Shown here: positions 1 through 8,241 of the stretch, piece by piece | Position numbering within the stretch: position 1 is the first letter of the stretch | Layout of the letters: every line of letters starts with the position of its first letter | From: an uncultured Psychrobacillus sp. | GTDB lineage: Bacteria > Bacillota > Bacilli > Bacillales_A > Planococcaceae | Direction: 5' to 3' | DNA: 64,000 bases | NCBI GenBank assembly: GCA_934234185.1 | Contig: CAKQHO010000005.1 | Location: forward strand, 1-64,000 | Program-made: the position numbers and the translations under genes | Notes under the pieces: generated by a model | Database searches by the model: none | Told to the model about the DNA's origin: nothing | Seen by the model: the letters and a program-made list of their open reading frames with translations, nothing else

Positions 1-112
1 CTCCAATGCACGGGCAATCTTCCATGCAATTAGACAAGCTAGAACAATGGTAGAAAATGACGTCGCAGGTATTATCCATACTACATTAAGAAAGGAATCA
101 TCTAATGACTAA
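1..112 (+). CDS. plsX: Phosphate acyltransferase PlsX, C-terminal end (partial)
   Basis: The frame starting at base 2 runs off the left edge and ends at TAA 110-112. The visible 36 residues include SNARAIFHAIRQAR and TMVENDVAG, which match the C-terminal helix of PlsX, the enzyme that makes acyl-phosphate from acyl-ACP for phospholipid synthesis. The stop overlaps the fabD start by 8 bases, so the two are probably translationally coupled, and plsX-fabD-fabG is the usual Bacillales order. Only the tail is seen, so the call rests on this segment and on context. Confidence 0.85.
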   Translation, partial: SNARAIFHAIRQARTMVENDVAGIIHTTLRKESSND

Positions 113-1055
113 AATTGCTTTTATATTTCCTGGTCAAGGCTCACAATCAGTAGGAATGGGACAACAGCTTATTGAAGGTAGCGGTGTAAGAAAAAGGGTT
201 TATGAGGAAGCAGATCAAGTTTTAGGTTTTTCATTATCGAATATTATGCTAGAAGGACCTGCAGAGGAGCTGACAAAGACGTATCATGCACAGCCTGCTC
301 TGTTAACAACTAGCACCATGATAGCCCAGTCTCTTATGGAGGCTGGAATCACACCGGATTATACGGCAGGACATAGCTTAGGGGAATACTCTGCGCTAGT
401 TGCCTCTAAGGCTATTAGTTTCACCGATGCAGTTTCCTTAGTACATCAAAGAGGTTTATATATGAATGAAGCAGTTCCTTTTGGAGAAGGAGCGATGGCA
501 GCCATATTAGGGTTAGATGAGGATTCTTTGAAAGATGTGACAAAGAAAGTAACATCTGAAGGAAATCTTGTGCAAGTAGCGAATCTCAATTGCCCTGGCC
601 AAATTGTGATTTCGGGGACTGCCGAGGGTGTGAGGCTTGCAGCTGAAGGAGCAAAGGAAGCAGGAGCAAAGAGAGCGATTCCTTTAGTAGTTAGTGGACC
701 TTTTCATTCGGAATTAATGAAACCTGCTGCACATAAATTAGACCAAGCTATTGGGAAAGTGGAACTGAGAGATGCAAACCCACCGGTTATTTCTAATGTT
801 ACTGCTTTACCAGTAAAGGAAGCAGAAGATTTTAAGGATCTTTTAGTAGAGCAGCTATATTCACCAGTCAGATGGGAAGAATCAGTAAAGCAATTATTAG
901 ATTTAGGTGTAACAGTCTTTATTGAATGTGGGCCAGGTAAGGTGTTAAGTGGTCTGGTTAAAAAGATTGATCGCTCGGTTGCAACTTATTGTGTATATGA
1001 TGAGGAATCTATGCAGCAAGTAATTTCTGAACTAGGAGAGGTTGTTAATGGGTAA
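105..1055 (+). CDS. fabD: Malonyl-CoA:ACP transacylase FabD
   Basis: 316 residues, normal family length. FabD moves malonyl groups from CoA to acyl carrier protein to supply type II fatty-acid synthesis in the cytoplasm. The N-terminal FPGQGSQ motif, nucleophile elbow GHSLGE (Ser91) and catalytic GPFHS (His201) are intact. The ATG lies inside the end of plsX, with an AAGAAAGGA ribosome binding site about 9 bases upstream. The fabG start lies inside the last codons of this gene, so plsX, fabD and fabG form a tightly overlapping unit. Confidence 0.97.
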   Translation: MTKIAFIFPGQGSQSVGMGQQLIEGSGVRKRVYEEADQVLGFSLSNIMLEGPAEELTKTYHAQPALLTTSTMIAQSLMEAGITPDYTAGHSLGEYSALVASKAISFTDAVSLVHQRGLYMNEAVPFGEGAMAAILGLDEDSLKDVTKKVTSEGNLVQVANLNCPGQIVISGTAEGVRLAAEGAKEAGAKRAIPLVVSGPFHSELMKPAAHKLDQAIGKVELRDANPPVISNVTALPVKEAEDFKDLLVEQLYSPVRWEESVKQLLDLGVTVFIECGPGKVLSGLVKKIDRSVATYCVYDEESMQQVISELGEVVNG

Positions 1056-1794
1056 ATTAGACGGTAAGTCGGTGATTGTTACTGGAGCTTCGAGGGGAAT
1101 TGGAAAAGAGATTGCTCTTTATCTAGCGAAAGAGGGAGCTAGAGTAGCAGTTAACTATAGTGGCAGCAAGGAAAAGGCGGAGGCTGTAGTCGAAGAAATT
1201 CAGGCATTTGGTGGGGAAGCATTCGCAATCCAAGCAAATGTGGATCAAGCAGAGGATGTACAGCAGTTAATTTCTCAGACAATCGAACAATTTGGTTCTA
1301 TTGATGTTCTTGTAAATAACGCCGGAATAACTCGTGATAACCTGTTGATGCGTATGAAGGAGCAGGAGTGGGATGATGTACTGAATACCAACCTGAAGGG
1401 TGTCTTTCTTTGTACGAAGGCAGCAACTAGACCAATGATGAAGCAGCGTAAAGGAAGAATTATTAATATTACCTCTATTGTTGGTGTTGCTGGAAACCCT
1501 GGGCAAGCAAACTATGTTGCGGCAAAAGCGGGGGTAATTGGATTAACGAAAACTTCTGCTATGGAACTTGCGAGTAGAAATATTACGGTTAATGCGATCG
1601 CGCCAGGCTTTATTACCACGGATATGACGGATGCTCTTCCAGAAGAAGTGAAGGCTCAAATGCTAAGCCAAATTCCGCTAGCTAAATTTGGTCAGCCAGA
1701 GGACATTGCTAAGGCTGTTACCTTTTTAGCTTCAGATGATGCTAGCTATATTACTGGACAAACGATTCATATTAATGGCGGTATGTATATGTAA
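1048..1794 (+). CDS. fabG: 3-oxoacyl-ACP reductase FabG
   Basis: 248 residues. A short-chain dehydrogenase that reduces 3-ketoacyl-ACP with NADPH. It shows the Rossmann glycine motif TGASRGIG near residues 12-19, NNAG at 90-93, and the catalytic Ser143, Tyr156 and Lys160 (YVAAK). The C-terminal ITGQTIHINGGMYM is typical. ATG 1048 is preferred over the in-frame TTG 1042 because GGAGAGG at 1035-1041 is then correctly spaced. It overlaps fabD by 8 bases. Confidence 0.97.
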   Translation: MGKLDGKSVIVTGASRGIGKEIALYLAKEGARVAVNYSGSKEKAEAVVEEIQAFGGEAFAIQANVDQAEDVQQLISQTIEQFGSIDVLVNNAGITRDNLLMRMKEQEWDDVLNTNLKGVFLCTKAATRPMMKQRKGRIINITSIVGVAGNPGQANYVAAKAGVIGLTKTSAMELASRNITVNAIAPGFITTDMTDALPEEVKAQMLSQIPLAKFGQPEDIAKAVTFLASDDASYITGQTIHINGGMYM

Positions 1795-1864
1795 AGCTGG
1801 ATTTTATAAGAACTAAAGTTTTCTTAAGTACAGTAATCCTCTTTCATCTACACTAAGTTTTTTG

Positions 1865-1870
1865 TATAAT
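1865..1870 (+). promoter_or_regulatory. Putative -10 element of acpP promoter
   Basis: A perfect TATAAT stands about 20 bases before the acpP ribosome binding site, in the only gap of the fatty-acid block. The -35 region is poor (CTTTCA/TTTCAT at 17-18 base spacing). I saw no palindrome resembling a FapR operator. acpA has its own promoter in B. subtilis, which fits. Confidence 0.45.
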
Positions 1871-1891
1871 CATTGAGGGGAGGTGACAAAT

Positions 1892-2128
1892 GTGTCAACA
1901 GTTTTAGAACGCGTAACGAAAGTAATCGTAGATCGTCTAGGTGTAGACGAAAGCGAAGTAAAATTAGAAGCATCTTTCCGTGATGATTTAGGTGCAGACT
2001 CTCTTGACGTAGTAGAATTAGTTATGGAGCTTGAGGATGAGTTCGATATGGAGATTTCTGATGAAGATGCAGAAAACATTTCTACTGTAGGTAATGCAGT
2101 TAGCTATATTGAAAGTAAGCAAGGCTAA
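1892..2128 (+). CDS. acpP: Acyl carrier protein
   Basis: 78 residues, acidic, normal ACP length. The phosphopantetheine site is GADSLD with Ser37. ACP carries growing acyl chains for FabD, FabG and PlsX, encoded just upstream. The start is taken as GTG 1892 (MSTVLERVTK), which matches B. subtilis ACP and gives a proper distance to GGGGAGG. The in-frame GTG at 1883 overlaps that ribosome binding site and would add three unlikely residues. Confidence 0.96.
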   Translation: MSTVLERVTKVIVDRLGVDESEVKLEASFRDDLGADSLDVVELVMELEDEFDMEISDEDAENISTVGNAVSYIESKQG

Positions 2129-2155
2129 GAAAGCCACTTAAATTGAATTAATAAC

Positions 2156-2209
2156 AGAGACGTTCTGCTTTATTCAAAAGAATAGGGGTGAACGTCTCTA
2201 TTTCTTTTT
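2156..2209 (+). terminator. Intrinsic terminator after acpP
   Basis: AGAGACGTTC (2156-2165) pairs perfectly with GAACGTCTCT (2190-2199), with an inner TTATTC/GAATA stem in the loop, followed by a T-rich tail (ATTTCTTTTT). It separates the acpP transcript from rnc. Confidence 0.9.
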
Positions 2210-2273
2210 GCACAATGGTTTATAAACAGGTAAACTTAAAAAGATAGACGTATAGCAAGAAAGGCAGATTAGG

Positions 2274-3032
2274 ATGAAAGTAAACCGAAAAAACAGTCAT
2301 AGTAGAAAATCAGGTTTTCCTGAGCAAGTAAAGCAACAATTTCAGCAGTTCCAAGACCATTTTGATATTCAATTTAACAATTCATCATTATTGTATCAAG
2401 CCTTTACCCATTCATCCTATGTGAATGAGCATCGCCGGAAATTTTTTACGGATAATGAACGCTTAGAGTTTTTAGGGGATGCAGTGCTCGAGCTGTCTGT
2501 ATCTCAATACTTATTCCAACAATATTCCCTTATGAGTGAGGGGCAGTTAACTAAGCTAAGAGCAGCCATTGTTTGCGAGCCTTCCTTGGTTGTATTTGCC
2601 AATGAGCTTGGCTTTGGGAAGTACGTATTGCTTGGAAAGGGAGAAGAGCTAACAGGAGGGCGTGAAAGACCTGCGCTACTTGCCGATGTTTTTGAAGCGT
2701 TCATCGGAGCCTTGTATTTAGATCAAGGATTAGAAGAGGTCGTTTTGTTTTTAGAAAAGGTCGTCTTCCCTAAAATTGAAACCGGTGCTTTTTCGCATGT
2801 GATGGATTATAAAAGTCAATTACAAGAAGTTATTCAGCAAAAAAACAATGGTTCTTTAAGCTACGAAATTGTAGAAGAAAAGGGACCAGCGCATAACCGT
2901 ACCTTTGTGTCTCGTGTTCTTTTAAACACGAAGGAACTAGGGGTAGGGAAAGGTCGTTCTAAAAAAGAGGCAGAACAACAAGCTGCTAGAATTGCCATTC
3001 ATGCAATAAAGGATCAAGAACAGGAGGAATAA
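2274..3032 (+). CDS. rnc: Ribonuclease III
   Basis: 252 residues. Cleaves double-stranded RNA and processes rRNA precursors. The RNase III signature NERLEFLGDAVLEL lies near residues 62-75, followed by the second acidic cluster (DVFEAFIGALYLDQG), then a C-terminal double-stranded RNA-binding domain from about residue 180 (YKSQLQEVIQQ ... KKEAEQQAARIA). It sits 3 bases before smc, as in other Bacillales. A basic, Lys/Arg-rich N-terminal extension is visible. Confidence 0.96.
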   Translation: MKVNRKNSHSRKSGFPEQVKQQFQQFQDHFDIQFNNSSLLYQAFTHSSYVNEHRRKFFTDNERLEFLGDAVLELSVSQYLFQQYSLMSEGQLTKLRAAIVCEPSLVVFANELGFGKYVLLGKGEELTGGRERPALLADVFEAFIGALYLDQGLEEVVLFLEKVVFPKIETGAFSHVMDYKSQLQEVIQQKNNGSLSYEIVEEKGPAHNRTFVSRVLLNTKELGVGKGRSKKEAEQQAARIAIHAIKDQEQEE

Positions 3033-3035
3033 TCG

Positions 3036-6000
3036 TTGTTCCTTAAAAGATTAGAAATAATTGGATTTAAGTCATTCGCAGACCGAATTGGAATCGATTT
3101 CGTTCCTGGCGTGACGGCAGTTGTAGGTCCAAATGGTAGTGGAAAGAGTAATGTAACGGATGCTATTAGATGGGTTCTAGGTGAACAGTCAGCAAAATCT
3201 CTTCGCGGAGCCAAAATGGAGGATGTTATTTTCTCTGGAAGTGATTCAAGAAAAGCTTTAAACTTTGCAGAGGTGACCCTCATACTGGACAATACTGACC
3301 ATAGGGTAGCACTCGATTTTGCTGAAATCAGTGTAACTAGAAGGGTTTTTAGATCCGGTGACAGTGAATATTTATTAAACAAGCAAAGCTGCAGGTTAAA
3401 GGATATTACGGATCTATTTATGGATTCTGGGTTAGGGAAAGAAGCCTTCTCAATCATCTCTCAAGGAAGAGTAGATGAAATATTGAATAGCCGCCCTGAA
3501 GATAGAAGAACTATTTTCGAAGAAACAGCTGGTGTATTGAAATATAAACAACGGAAGAAAAAAGCTGAATATAAGCTCATCGAAACAGATGATAACCTGA
3601 ATAGGGTGCTGGACATTCTACATGAATTGGATGATAGAATGGAGCCGTTAAGAATCCAGGCTTCTTTAGCGTCTGATTATTTAACGATGACCACAGAGCT
3701 TAAGGATATCGAAATTGCTGTTATCGCTTATGATTTGCGTCACGCGTTACAAGAAAGTGAATCCTTACATAATCAGCTTCACGTTATTGAGGAAGCAAAA
3801 GGAAAGCTTACGAAAGAAATAAATAAAATAGAATCAGCTATTCAAGAAAATCGAAAGACTGTAACTACAATCGATGAGAAGCTTGATAGTGAGCAAAGCC
3901 TTTTAGTGGAAGCAAGCTCAGAGCTTGAACGCTTAGAAGGTCGTAAACTTCTCCTTGCAGAGAAAAAGCAAAATGCTAGTCAGCAAATAGCTCAATTAAA
4001 AAGAGCGTTAGAGGAAGAGCAATATAAACTGGAGTCTTTAGAGACACAACTAGTGCATAATGAGTCATCCAAGAGTGAAAAACAGAGTATGTTAAAGGAG
4101 CTACGAGCGAAAAAGCTTCGAATCGAGCATGTGCTAAGTAAATCTGCCTCAGAGGTGGAGGAAGAAATTGAAAGCTTAAAGGCTTCCTATATCGAGCTGT
4201 TAAATGAAGAGGCAGCGATGAAAAATGAAATGAAGCATATGGAGCAGCAGCTACAGGTTGAAATGATTTCTTCAGAAAAAATGGTAGAGGACTACCGTGG
4301 GATGAAGGAAGAGATAGAAAAGCTGACCATAAGAAAAGATGAGTTAGAGGCTTTTCTTGCTACATGTCAGGAACAGCTTTCAAGCAAGCTTCAAGAATTC
4401 AAGACAAAGCGTGAAGCTACTGAACGCTTAGAAGCATCCTATGATGAGCAACAGTCGATGCTTCAAAAGGCTTATCAAATGAAGCATCAAATGCAGGCAC
4501 GGAAGGATTCCTTGGAGGAGCTAGAATCCGAGTTTTCAGGATTCTTTCAAGGGGTTAAGGAAGTGCTGATTGCTAGGGATAAAAAAGAGTTAACTGGTAT
4601 CCACGGAGCAGTAGCAGAGCTAATTCAAATTCCTACCGAATTTATGAGTGCAATTGATACAGCTATTGGCCAGCAATCGCAGCATATAATTACAGACACT
4701 AGTCAAGATGCACGTGTCGCGATTGAGTGGCTTAAACGCAAACGGGTTGGGCGAGCAACGTTCCTTCCCCTCGAGGTAATAAAACCAAGGAAGCTAAGTG
4801 AACAAACGCTAGCACCTATCAAGCAGCATCCTGCCTTTGTTAATACGGCAGATCAGTTAGTTAATTACCATTCCCATTATAAAACCATCATTGAAAATAT
4901 GCTGGGAAACATCATCGTTGCAAAGGATTTAAAGGGAGCCAATGAAATGGCAGCCCGCTTGCAATATCGTTATCGATTTGTAACCTTGGACGGAGATGTA
5001 GTAAATGCCGGTGGTTCTTTAACCGGTGGTTCTTCTAAGCAGCAATCCTTTGTCTTTACAAGAAAGGCAGAGCTAGAGCAATTAAACGATAGGCTGGTTG
5101 AGCTAGAGCAATCGGTATTAAATGCGGAAGCTTCTGTCATCTCCAAAAAGCAGGATCTTGTGCGTCTGAAAACCGAGCTAGAAGAGGCACGTATACAGGG
5201 AGAGAACTTAAGAGAAGAGGAGCATAAACTCTTATCGGAAACAAGAGAGTGCACAGCTATTCTTACTCGACTTTCCAATCGCTTGCTTGAATATGACGAA
5301 GTGAAAATGGAGAAGAGCAATCTTCAGGAAAACCTAGTTCGTAAAAAAGAGCAGACAGAAACCCGTAGTGTGGAGATACAGCAATCGCTTACTTCCATAC
5401 AGCAAACAATTGATCAGCTTCAGTTATTGAAGCAGCGATCGATTGAAGAAAAGGATAAATTCCAAAATGAGCTTGGTGAGCTGCTTGCAACGATTGCCGT
5501 GGTAAATGAACAGGTTACCCAGCAGGAAAAAGAGAGAACCCAGTTAACCGTGGATCAAGAGAAAAGTATTCAGAAAATCAGTAGCCTGCAAAAGGAGATT
5601 GCCTGGTACGAAAATGATGATCATGGTGGACAGTCTCCAGAGGAGCTTGCCCAGTTAATACAAGAACTTAAAGAGAAAAAAGAATACCTGCTAGAGCAGA
5701 TTCAGGCTGGTAAAGCAGGTCGTATTGAGCTCACCCAAATGATTGCAAGAAATGAGCAAGCATTGAAGCAGCTGTTACAAGAGCTTTCCGTCCATTCCTC
5801 AAATGAACGTGCGATAGAGCTCAAACTAAGTAAGCTAGAGGTAGAGGCTCAAGCACTGCAAAATCATCTGGATGAAACGTATGAGATGACCTTGGAGGAA
5901 GCAGAAAAAGATTATCCATTTAAAATGGAGGAAGAGCTCGCCCGGAAAAAAGTGAAGCTGTTGAAGCGCTCTATTGAAGAGTTGGGTCCTATTAATCTAG

Positions 6001-6590
6001 GATCGATTCAAGAATTTGAGCAAGTAGCGGAAAGACATACTTTCTTGACCGAACAACGGGAGGATCTTTTATCTGCACAGGAAACATTGCATGAGGTTAT
6101 TAGAGAAATGGATGAAGAAATGACTATTCGCTTTGAAACGACCTTCCATCAAATTCAGCGCCACTTTAAGGTTGTATTCCGTCAACTGTTCGGTGGTGGT
6201 CAAGCGGATTTAGTATTAACGGATCCTTCTTCTATGTTAAATACTGGAATTGATATTGTAGCCCAACCACCAGGTAAAAAGCTGCAAAATCTGTCGTTAT
6301 TATCTGGAGGAGAAAGGGCACTCACAGCAATTGCATTGCTATTCTCGATCCTTCATACAAGACCTGTTCCTTTCTGTATTCTCGATGAGGTGGAGGCGGC
6401 TCTTGATGAAGCAAATGTCACTCGCTATAGTGATTATTTGAAGAAATTCAGCCATGATACTCAGTTTATCGTTATCACACATCGTAAGGGTACGATGGAG
6501 GGAGCAGACGTGCTATATGGAATCACCATGCAGGAATCTGGGATTTCTAAGCTTGTTTCTGTAAAATTAGAAGAAGAACTAGTAACGTAA
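3036..6590 (+). CDS. smc: Chromosome condensation ATPase SMC
   Basis: 1184 residues, close to the 1186 of B. subtilis. SMC dimerises with ScpA/ScpB to organise and segregate chromosomes. Walker A is GPNGSGKSN near residue 32. Long coiled coils flank a hinge around residues 500-660, which includes GGSLTGGSS. The C-terminal head carries the signature LSGGERALTAIALLF and Walker B FCILDEVEAALDEAN. The start is TTG 3036, placed by GGAGGAATAATCG directly after the rnc stop. Complete, no disruption seen. Confidence 0.97.
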   Translation: MFLKRLEIIGFKSFADRIGIDFVPGVTAVVGPNGSGKSNVTDAIRWVLGEQSAKSLRGAKMEDVIFSGSDSRKALNFAEVTLILDNTDHRVALDFAEISVTRRVFRSGDSEYLLNKQSCRLKDITDLFMDSGLGKEAFSIISQGRVDEILNSRPEDRRTIFEETAGVLKYKQRKKKAEYKLIETDDNLNRVLDILHELDDRMEPLRIQASLASDYLTMTTELKDIEIAVIAYDLRHALQESESLHNQLHVIEEAKGKLTKEINKIESAIQENRKTVTTIDEKLDSEQSLLVEASSELERLEGRKLLLAEKKQNASQQIAQLKRALEEEQYKLESLETQLVHNESSKSEKQSMLKELRAKKLRIEHVLSKSASEVEEEIESLKASYIELLNEEAAMKNEMKHMEQQLQVEMISSEKMVEDYRGMKEEIEKLTIRKDELEAFLATCQEQLSSKLQEFKTKREATERLEASYDEQQSMLQKAYQMKHQMQARKDSLEELESEFSGFFQGVKEVLIARDKKELTGIHGAVAELIQIPTEFMSAIDTAIGQQSQHIITDTSQDARVAIEWLKRKRVGRATFLPLEVIKPRKLSEQTLAPIKQHPAFVNTADQLVNYHSHYKTIIENMLGNIIVAKDLKGANEMAARLQYRYRFVTLDGDVVNAGGSLTGGSSKQQSFVFTRKAELEQLNDRLVELEQSVLNAEASVISKKQDLVRLKTELEEARIQGENLREEEHKLLSETRECTAILTRLSNRLLEYDEVKMEKSNLQENLVRKKEQTETRSVEIQQSLTSIQQTIDQLQLLKQRSIEEKDKFQNELGELLATIAVVNEQVTQQEKERTQLTVDQEKSIQKISSLQKEIAWYENDDHGGQSPEELAQLIQELKEKKEYLLEQIQAGKAGRIELTQMIARNEQALKQLLQELSVHSSNERAIELKLSKLEVEAQALQNHLDETYEMTLEEAEKDYPFKMEEELARKKVKLLKRSIEELGPINLGSIQEFEQVAERHTFLTEQREDLLSAQETLHEVIREMDEEMTIRFETTFHQIQRHFKVVFRQLFGGGQADLVLTDPSSMLNTGIDIVAQPPGKKLQNLSLLSGGERALTAIALLFSILHTRPVPFCILDEVEAALDEANVTRYSDYLKKFSHDTQFIVITHRKGTMEGADVLYGITMQESGISKLVSVKLEEELVT

Positions 6591-6602
6591 AGGAGTTTTT
6601 TT

Positions 6603-7622
6603 ATGAGCTTTTTTAAAAAGTTAAAAGATAAAATGCTTGGCTCGTCTCCAGAGGCAGAGCAAACAGTAACTGTCACGAATAAATTTAAAGAAGGTCTTGC
6701 GAAAACACGCAATCAATTTACCTCTAAGGTAAATGACCTTGTTGCTAGATATCGCAAAGTAGATGAAGACTTTTTTGAAGAGCTGGAGGAAATCCTGCTG
6801 CAAGCAGATGTAGGCTTTGAAACAGTGCTAGAGCTGATGGATTCACTTCGCTTCGAGGTACAACGCAAAAACATCAAGGATACTGCCAGCATACAATCCG
6901 TGATTTCTGAGAAACTTGTAGAAATCTATCAGGCTGGCGAGGAAGATATTACGACTCTTAACCTGGAGCAGGAGGGACTTTCCGTTATCCTATTTGTAGG
7001 GGTAAATGGTGTTGGAAAAACAACAACTATTGGAAAGTTGGCTCATCGTCTAAACAGCGAGGGGAAAAAGGTTATCCTTGCAGCTGGAGATACATTCCGT
7101 GCCGGGGCAATTGACCAATTGCAGGTATGGGGAGATAGAGTTGGTGTAGAGGTCATTAAACAGGCTGAAGGCTCAGACCCAGCGGCAGTTATGTATGATG
7201 CTATCCGTGCAGCTAAATCGCGTAAAGCAGATGTGCTTATCTGTGACACAGCTGGACGACTTCAAAATAAAGTAAATCTAATGAATGAGCTAGAGAAAAT
7301 TCATCGTGTTATTTCAAGAGAGGTTCCGAATGCACCTCATGAGGTACTGTTGGCTCTTGATGCTACTACAGGTCAAAATGCGCTAGTACAGGCACAAACC
7401 TTCAAGGAAGCAACGAATGTAACTGGAATCGTTCTGACCAAGCTAGATGGCACTGCAAAAGGTGGTATCGTTTTAGCGATTCGCAACAAGCTCCACATCC
7501 CAGTGAAATTTGTGGGACTAGGTGAAAAAATGGATGATCTTCAGCCGTTTGATGCGGAAAAGTACGTTTACGGTCTATTTGCTGACGGCCTTGAGCTTGA
7601 GGAAGAAAAAGAAAACGAATAA
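6603..7622 (+). CDS. ftsY: Signal recognition particle receptor FtsY
   Basis: 339 residues. GTPase receptor that docks SRP-ribosome complexes at the membrane. It has the short N region usual for Bacillales, an N helical bundle to about residue 120, then a G domain with GVNGVGKTTT (133-142), the DTAGR motif, TKLDGTAKGG and the closing GLGEKMDDLQPFD. Its partner Ffh is two genes downstream. No terminator follows, so read-through into the ylxM leader is possible in addition to the promoter at 7669. Confidence 0.97.
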   Translation: MSFFKKLKDKMLGSSPEAEQTVTVTNKFKEGLAKTRNQFTSKVNDLVARYRKVDEDFFEELEEILLQADVGFETVLELMDSLRFEVQRKNIKDTASIQSVISEKLVEIYQAGEEDITTLNLEQEGLSVILFVGVNGVGKTTTIGKLAHRLNSEGKKVILAAGDTFRAGAIDQLQVWGDRVGVEVIKQAEGSDPAAVMYDAIRAAKSRKADVLICDTAGRLQNKVNLMNELEKIHRVISREVPNAPHEVLLALDATTGQNALVQAQTFKEATNVTGIVLTKLDGTAKGGIVLAIRNKLHIPVKFVGLGEKMDDLQPFDAEKYVYGLFADGLELEEEKENE

Positions 7623-7668
7623 CGTGAAAGCTAATGTATTGCTGCATAAGTAAGACAAGTAAAAATAC

Positions 7669-7697
7669 TTGACAGTAAATGCATTTATGCATAAAAT
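7669..7697 (+). promoter_or_regulatory. Near-consensus sigma-A promoter of ylxM-ffh with internal palindromes
   Basis: TTGACA (7669-7674), a 17-base spacer, then TAAAAT (7692-7697). The spacer holds two perfect 10-base palindromes, AAATGCATTT (7677-7686) and TTATGCATAA (7685-7694), which could be an operator. Transcription would begin near 7704. Confidence 0.8.
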
Positions 7698-7703
7698 GAG
7701 ATT

Positions 7704-7898
7704 ATAAGAATAGCTTATTTTTTCGGTACTGGTTGCTGATGTATCCAGAGGAAGGAAATCACGTCGTAGGACAATGTTTTCTAAAAAAACATCCTATCGG
7801 TCTCCTAGGAAAGTGTCAGCCAGAAGCGGACGACAGCTGCTTGTATTCTATAAAAGTAATCCGCAATTAGAAGGACATTGGTAAAGGAGAGATGGGAA
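7704..7898 (+). other. Long 5' leader of ylxM-ffh with hairpins
   Basis: About 195 untranslated bases lie between the promoter and ylxM. Visible structure: ATGTTTT/AAAACAT with a CTAAA loop around 7774-7792, and AAGCGG/CTGCTT with a 7-base loop around 7827-7846. Neither has a U-tract, so they are not terminators. An open frame of 43 codons (7739-7870) lies in the leader but has no ribosome binding site. I do not recognise a known riboswitch or SRP RNA here. Confidence 0.5.
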
Positions 7899-8228
7899 AT
7901 GATTGAAAAAACAACTAGAATGAATTTTCTCTTCGACTTTTACCAGGCATTATTAACTGATAAACAACGAAGCTATATGGAGCTATATTACTTAGACGAT
8001 TTATCCCTTGGGGAAATTGCGGAAGAATACAATATCTCCAGACAGGCAGTATATGATAATATTCGCAGAACCGAAGCGATGTTAGAAGAATACGAGGAAA
8101 AGCTAAATCTATTCTCGAAATTTGAAAATAGACAAGAGACTATTGAACAGCTTCTAAAATTGGCTAAGGATAATTCAGTGAATGAACAGCTTATCCAACT
8201 TATTGATCAATTAAAAGAATGGGATTAG
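7899..8228 (+). CDS. ylxM: YlxM/p13-like DNA-binding protein linked to SRP
   Basis: 109 residues. Helix-turn-helix protein of the UPF0122 family, found beside ffh in Firmicutes. The HTH is LSLGEIAEEYNISRQAVYDN (about residues 34-53), resembling sigma-70 region 4, followed by a coiled tail (MLEEYEEKLNLF). ATG 7899 is chosen because AAAGGAGAG lies 8 bases upstream; an in-frame GTG at 7878 lacks a site. The family's role in SRP regulation is known only by association. Confidence 0.93.
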   Translation: MIEKTTRMNFLFDFYQALLTDKQRSYMELYYLDDLSLGEIAEEYNISRQAVYDNIRRTEAMLEEYEEKLNLFSKFENRQETIEQLLKLAKDNSVNEQLIQLIDQLKEWD

Positions 8229-8241
8229 GAGGCGAACATGC

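Noticed and set aside
3014..3457. 147-codon minus-strand open frame opposite smc
   Set aside because: Lies wholly under the highly conserved SMC head domain; no ribosome binding site or recognisable protein.
7740..7790. SRP RNA-like GGAAGGAA in the ylxM leader
   Set aside because: The conserved helix 8 surroundings of SRP RNA are not present.
7739..7870. 43-codon frame in the ylxM leader as a gene
   Set aside because: No ribosome binding site, overlaps RNA hairpins, no recognisable family; kept only as part of the leader finding.
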